Below, piece after piece: positions 63,005 to 64,000 of a DNA stretch of 64,000 nt (its first letter is position 1; the number at the start of each line of letters is the position of its first letter). The DNA is from JAMXLO01 sp963794185 (GTDB lineage: Bacteria > Pseudomonadota > Alphaproteobacteria > Acetobacterales > Acetobacteraceae): NCBI GenBank assembly GCA_963794185.1, contig CAWCDM010000029.1, positions 1-64,000 of the forward strand, read 5' to 3'. The notes below the pieces were generated by a model, which saw only the letters and a program-made list of their open reading frames with translations, made no database searches and was not told the DNA's origin. The position numbers and the translations under genes were made by a program.

Positions 63005-64000
63005 TCAGGCCGCCGTGCTGCCGCCGGTTCGTGCGGCGGCCTTGTCGTGTCGCTCCAGGAACGACGTCACCGCGGGGGCGAACAGCCCCTGCGACCGGCC
63101 ACCGACGAACACGCCGATGTGGCCGCCGGCCAATGCCAGCTCCGTATAGTCCGACGAGCCGACCTTCGGCCCCAGCGCGCGGGACGTGGCGGGCGGGATG
63201 ATGTGGTCGTCCTTCGCATAGACGTTCAGCACCGGCATCCGGATATTGCCGAGATCCACCTGGCGCCCATTCAGCGCCCACTCGTTCCGCACCAGCCTGT
63301 TCTGCTGATACAGGTCCTTCAGCCACTGCTTCGCCGCCTCCCCAGGGTGGTCCGGACGGTCGGCGATCCACTTCTCCATGCGGAACCAGTTCAGCAGCCG
63401 GGTCTCGTCATCCACGATCTCCAGCATGTCGAGGTTGTATTTCAGCAGGCTGCGCATCGGCGTCATCTGGTTGAAGATCGCGCCCATGAACGCGCCGGGC
63501 AGGTTGCCGTTCGCGTCGATGAACCGGTCCACGTCCTCGGCCGAGATGCTGCGCGTCCAGAGGTTGATGAAGCCGTGGCCGGCCCGGTCGTCGACGGTGT
63601 CGGCGTGGAAATCGATCGGGGTGATGGTCAGGATCAGGGCGTTGACCCGATCGGGCTCCAGCGCCGCAAAGGCCGTGGTGAACACGCCGCCCTCGCACAC
63701 GCCCAACAGGTTGACCCGCTGCACGCCGGCCCGCTTCGCGATCTCGGCCACGCAGCCGTCGAGGTAGCCCAGGATATAGTCGTCGAGCGTCAGGTAGCGG
63801 TCGGCCCGCGACGGATTGCCCCAGTCCACGACATAGAGGTCGATCCCCAGGTTCAGCAGGTTGCGGACCAGCGAGCGGTCCTCCTGCAGGTCCGTCATCG
63901 TCCAGCGACCGACAAGGCCGTAGCAGATCAGCACGGGGACGCCGATCCGCTGCTCCGCCAACGGGCGAAAGTGGAACAGGCTGACCTTGTCCTGGGTCCA
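63005..64000 (-). CDS. phaC: Class III poly(3-hydroxyalkanoate) synthase, partial
   Basis: The 332 residues in the window are the C-terminal part of a PHA synthase; translation continues in frame past the right edge (WTQDKVSLFHFRPL at the end). Catalytic Cys is in NLLGVCEGGVF, Asp in VYAKDDHIIPP and His in LAGGHIGVFVGG. FRMEKWIADRPDHPGEA ... KDLYQQNRLVRNE is the pattern of class III (PhaC of the PhaC-PhaE type) rather than class I enzymes. Polymerises 3-hydroxyacyl-CoA into granules. No phaE is seen in the window; it could lie beyond the edge. Confidence 0.92.
   Translation of the reverse strand, partial: WTQDKVSLFHFRPLAEQRIGVPVLICYGLVGRWTMTDLQEDRSLVRNLLNLGIDLYVVDWGNPSRADRYLTLDDYILGYLDGCVAEIAKRAGVQRVNLLGVCEGGVFTTAFAALEPDRVNALILTITPIDFHADTVDDRAGHGFINLWTRSISAEDVDRFIDANGNLPGAFMGAIFNQMTPMRSLLKYNLDMLEIVDDETRLLNWFRMEKWIADRPDHPGEAAKQWLKDLYQQNRLVRNEWALNGRQVDLGNIRMPVLNVYAKDDHIIPPATSRALGPKVGSSDYTELALAGGHIGVFVGGRSQGLFAPAVTSFLERHDKAAARTGGSTAA

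Noticed and set aside
1..64000. CRISPR arrays, rRNA and tRNA genes
   Set aside because: No spaced direct repeats and no cloverleaf-like sequence with a TTCRANY arm were found by eye.

Overview
The window comes from a GC-rich alphaproteobacterium, most likely Acetobacteraceae or a close Rhodospirillales relative. The markers are a GcrA cell-cycle regulator, a DUF1150 protein, an aa3 cytochrome oxidase cluster ordered ctaC-ctaD-ctaB-coxF-ctaG-ctaE-DUF983-SURF1, a class III PHA synthase with a phasin, and many CaiB, amidase, amidohydrolase and oligopeptide-ABC genes typical of versatile soil heterotrophs. I see no rRNA, tRNA, CRISPR array or complete insertion sequence.

Layout. 0-10 kb: a class III cyclase/TolB-like/TPR signalling protein, a YedK-type SRAP DNA-repair protein, a translationally coupled hydrolase-DUF4387-AtuA-like trio, a cytosine-deaminase-like amidohydrolase divergent from a fumarase/aspartase-superfamily lyase, and a GH13 alpha-amylase. 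10-18.3 kb: a divergent block with an oligopeptide-type ABC transporter, an amidase and its AtzG/GatC-like small partner on one side, and an isochorismatase-like hydrolase plus Tat-exported binding protein on the other; this looks like uptake and hydrolysis of an amide- or peptide-like compound. 18.4-25.8 kb: a catabolic block with two alpha/beta hydrolases (one with a cysteine nucleophile), an NHL-repeat protein, a Rieske oxygenase, an ACMSD-like amidohydrolase, an octopine-dehydrogenase-like enzyme and a CaiB CoA-transferase. 25.9-38.4 kb: thrC, a P-loop ATPase fused to a class III cyclase domain (the most unusual gene here), then the cytochrome oxidase cluster with SURF1 and an M32 carboxypeptidase. 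38.7-49.3 kb: housekeeping and catabolic genes (methyltransferase, csp, tatA, gcrA, CaiB, a second AtzG-like/amidase pair, histidine phosphatase, SYLF protein, retropepsin-like lipoprotein, YcgN-like protein, DapA-like aldolase, YgjP-like peptidase). 49.3-51.3 kb: a small accessory block of hypothetical genes. 51.3-55.5 kb: quinone oxidoreductase, enoyl-CoA hydratase, cupin, phosphoesterase and a second ACMSD-like amidohydrolase. 55.5-58.2 kb: a decayed gene and small proteins. 58.3-64 kb: an MBL-fold enzyme, a DMT transporter, an ABC-F ATPase, and phasin plus phaC, which runs off the right edge.

A quality issue dominates interpretation. Roughly forty apparent single-base frameshifts interrupt otherwise well-conserved genes, including essential-looking ones such as gcrA, ctaB, ctaG and SURF1. 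In eighteen of them, removing one G from a GGGC (or one C from a GCCC) run restores a sensible protein. I read these as consensus errors of an unpolished assembly rather than gene decay, and annotate those genes as whole loci with the shifts noted.
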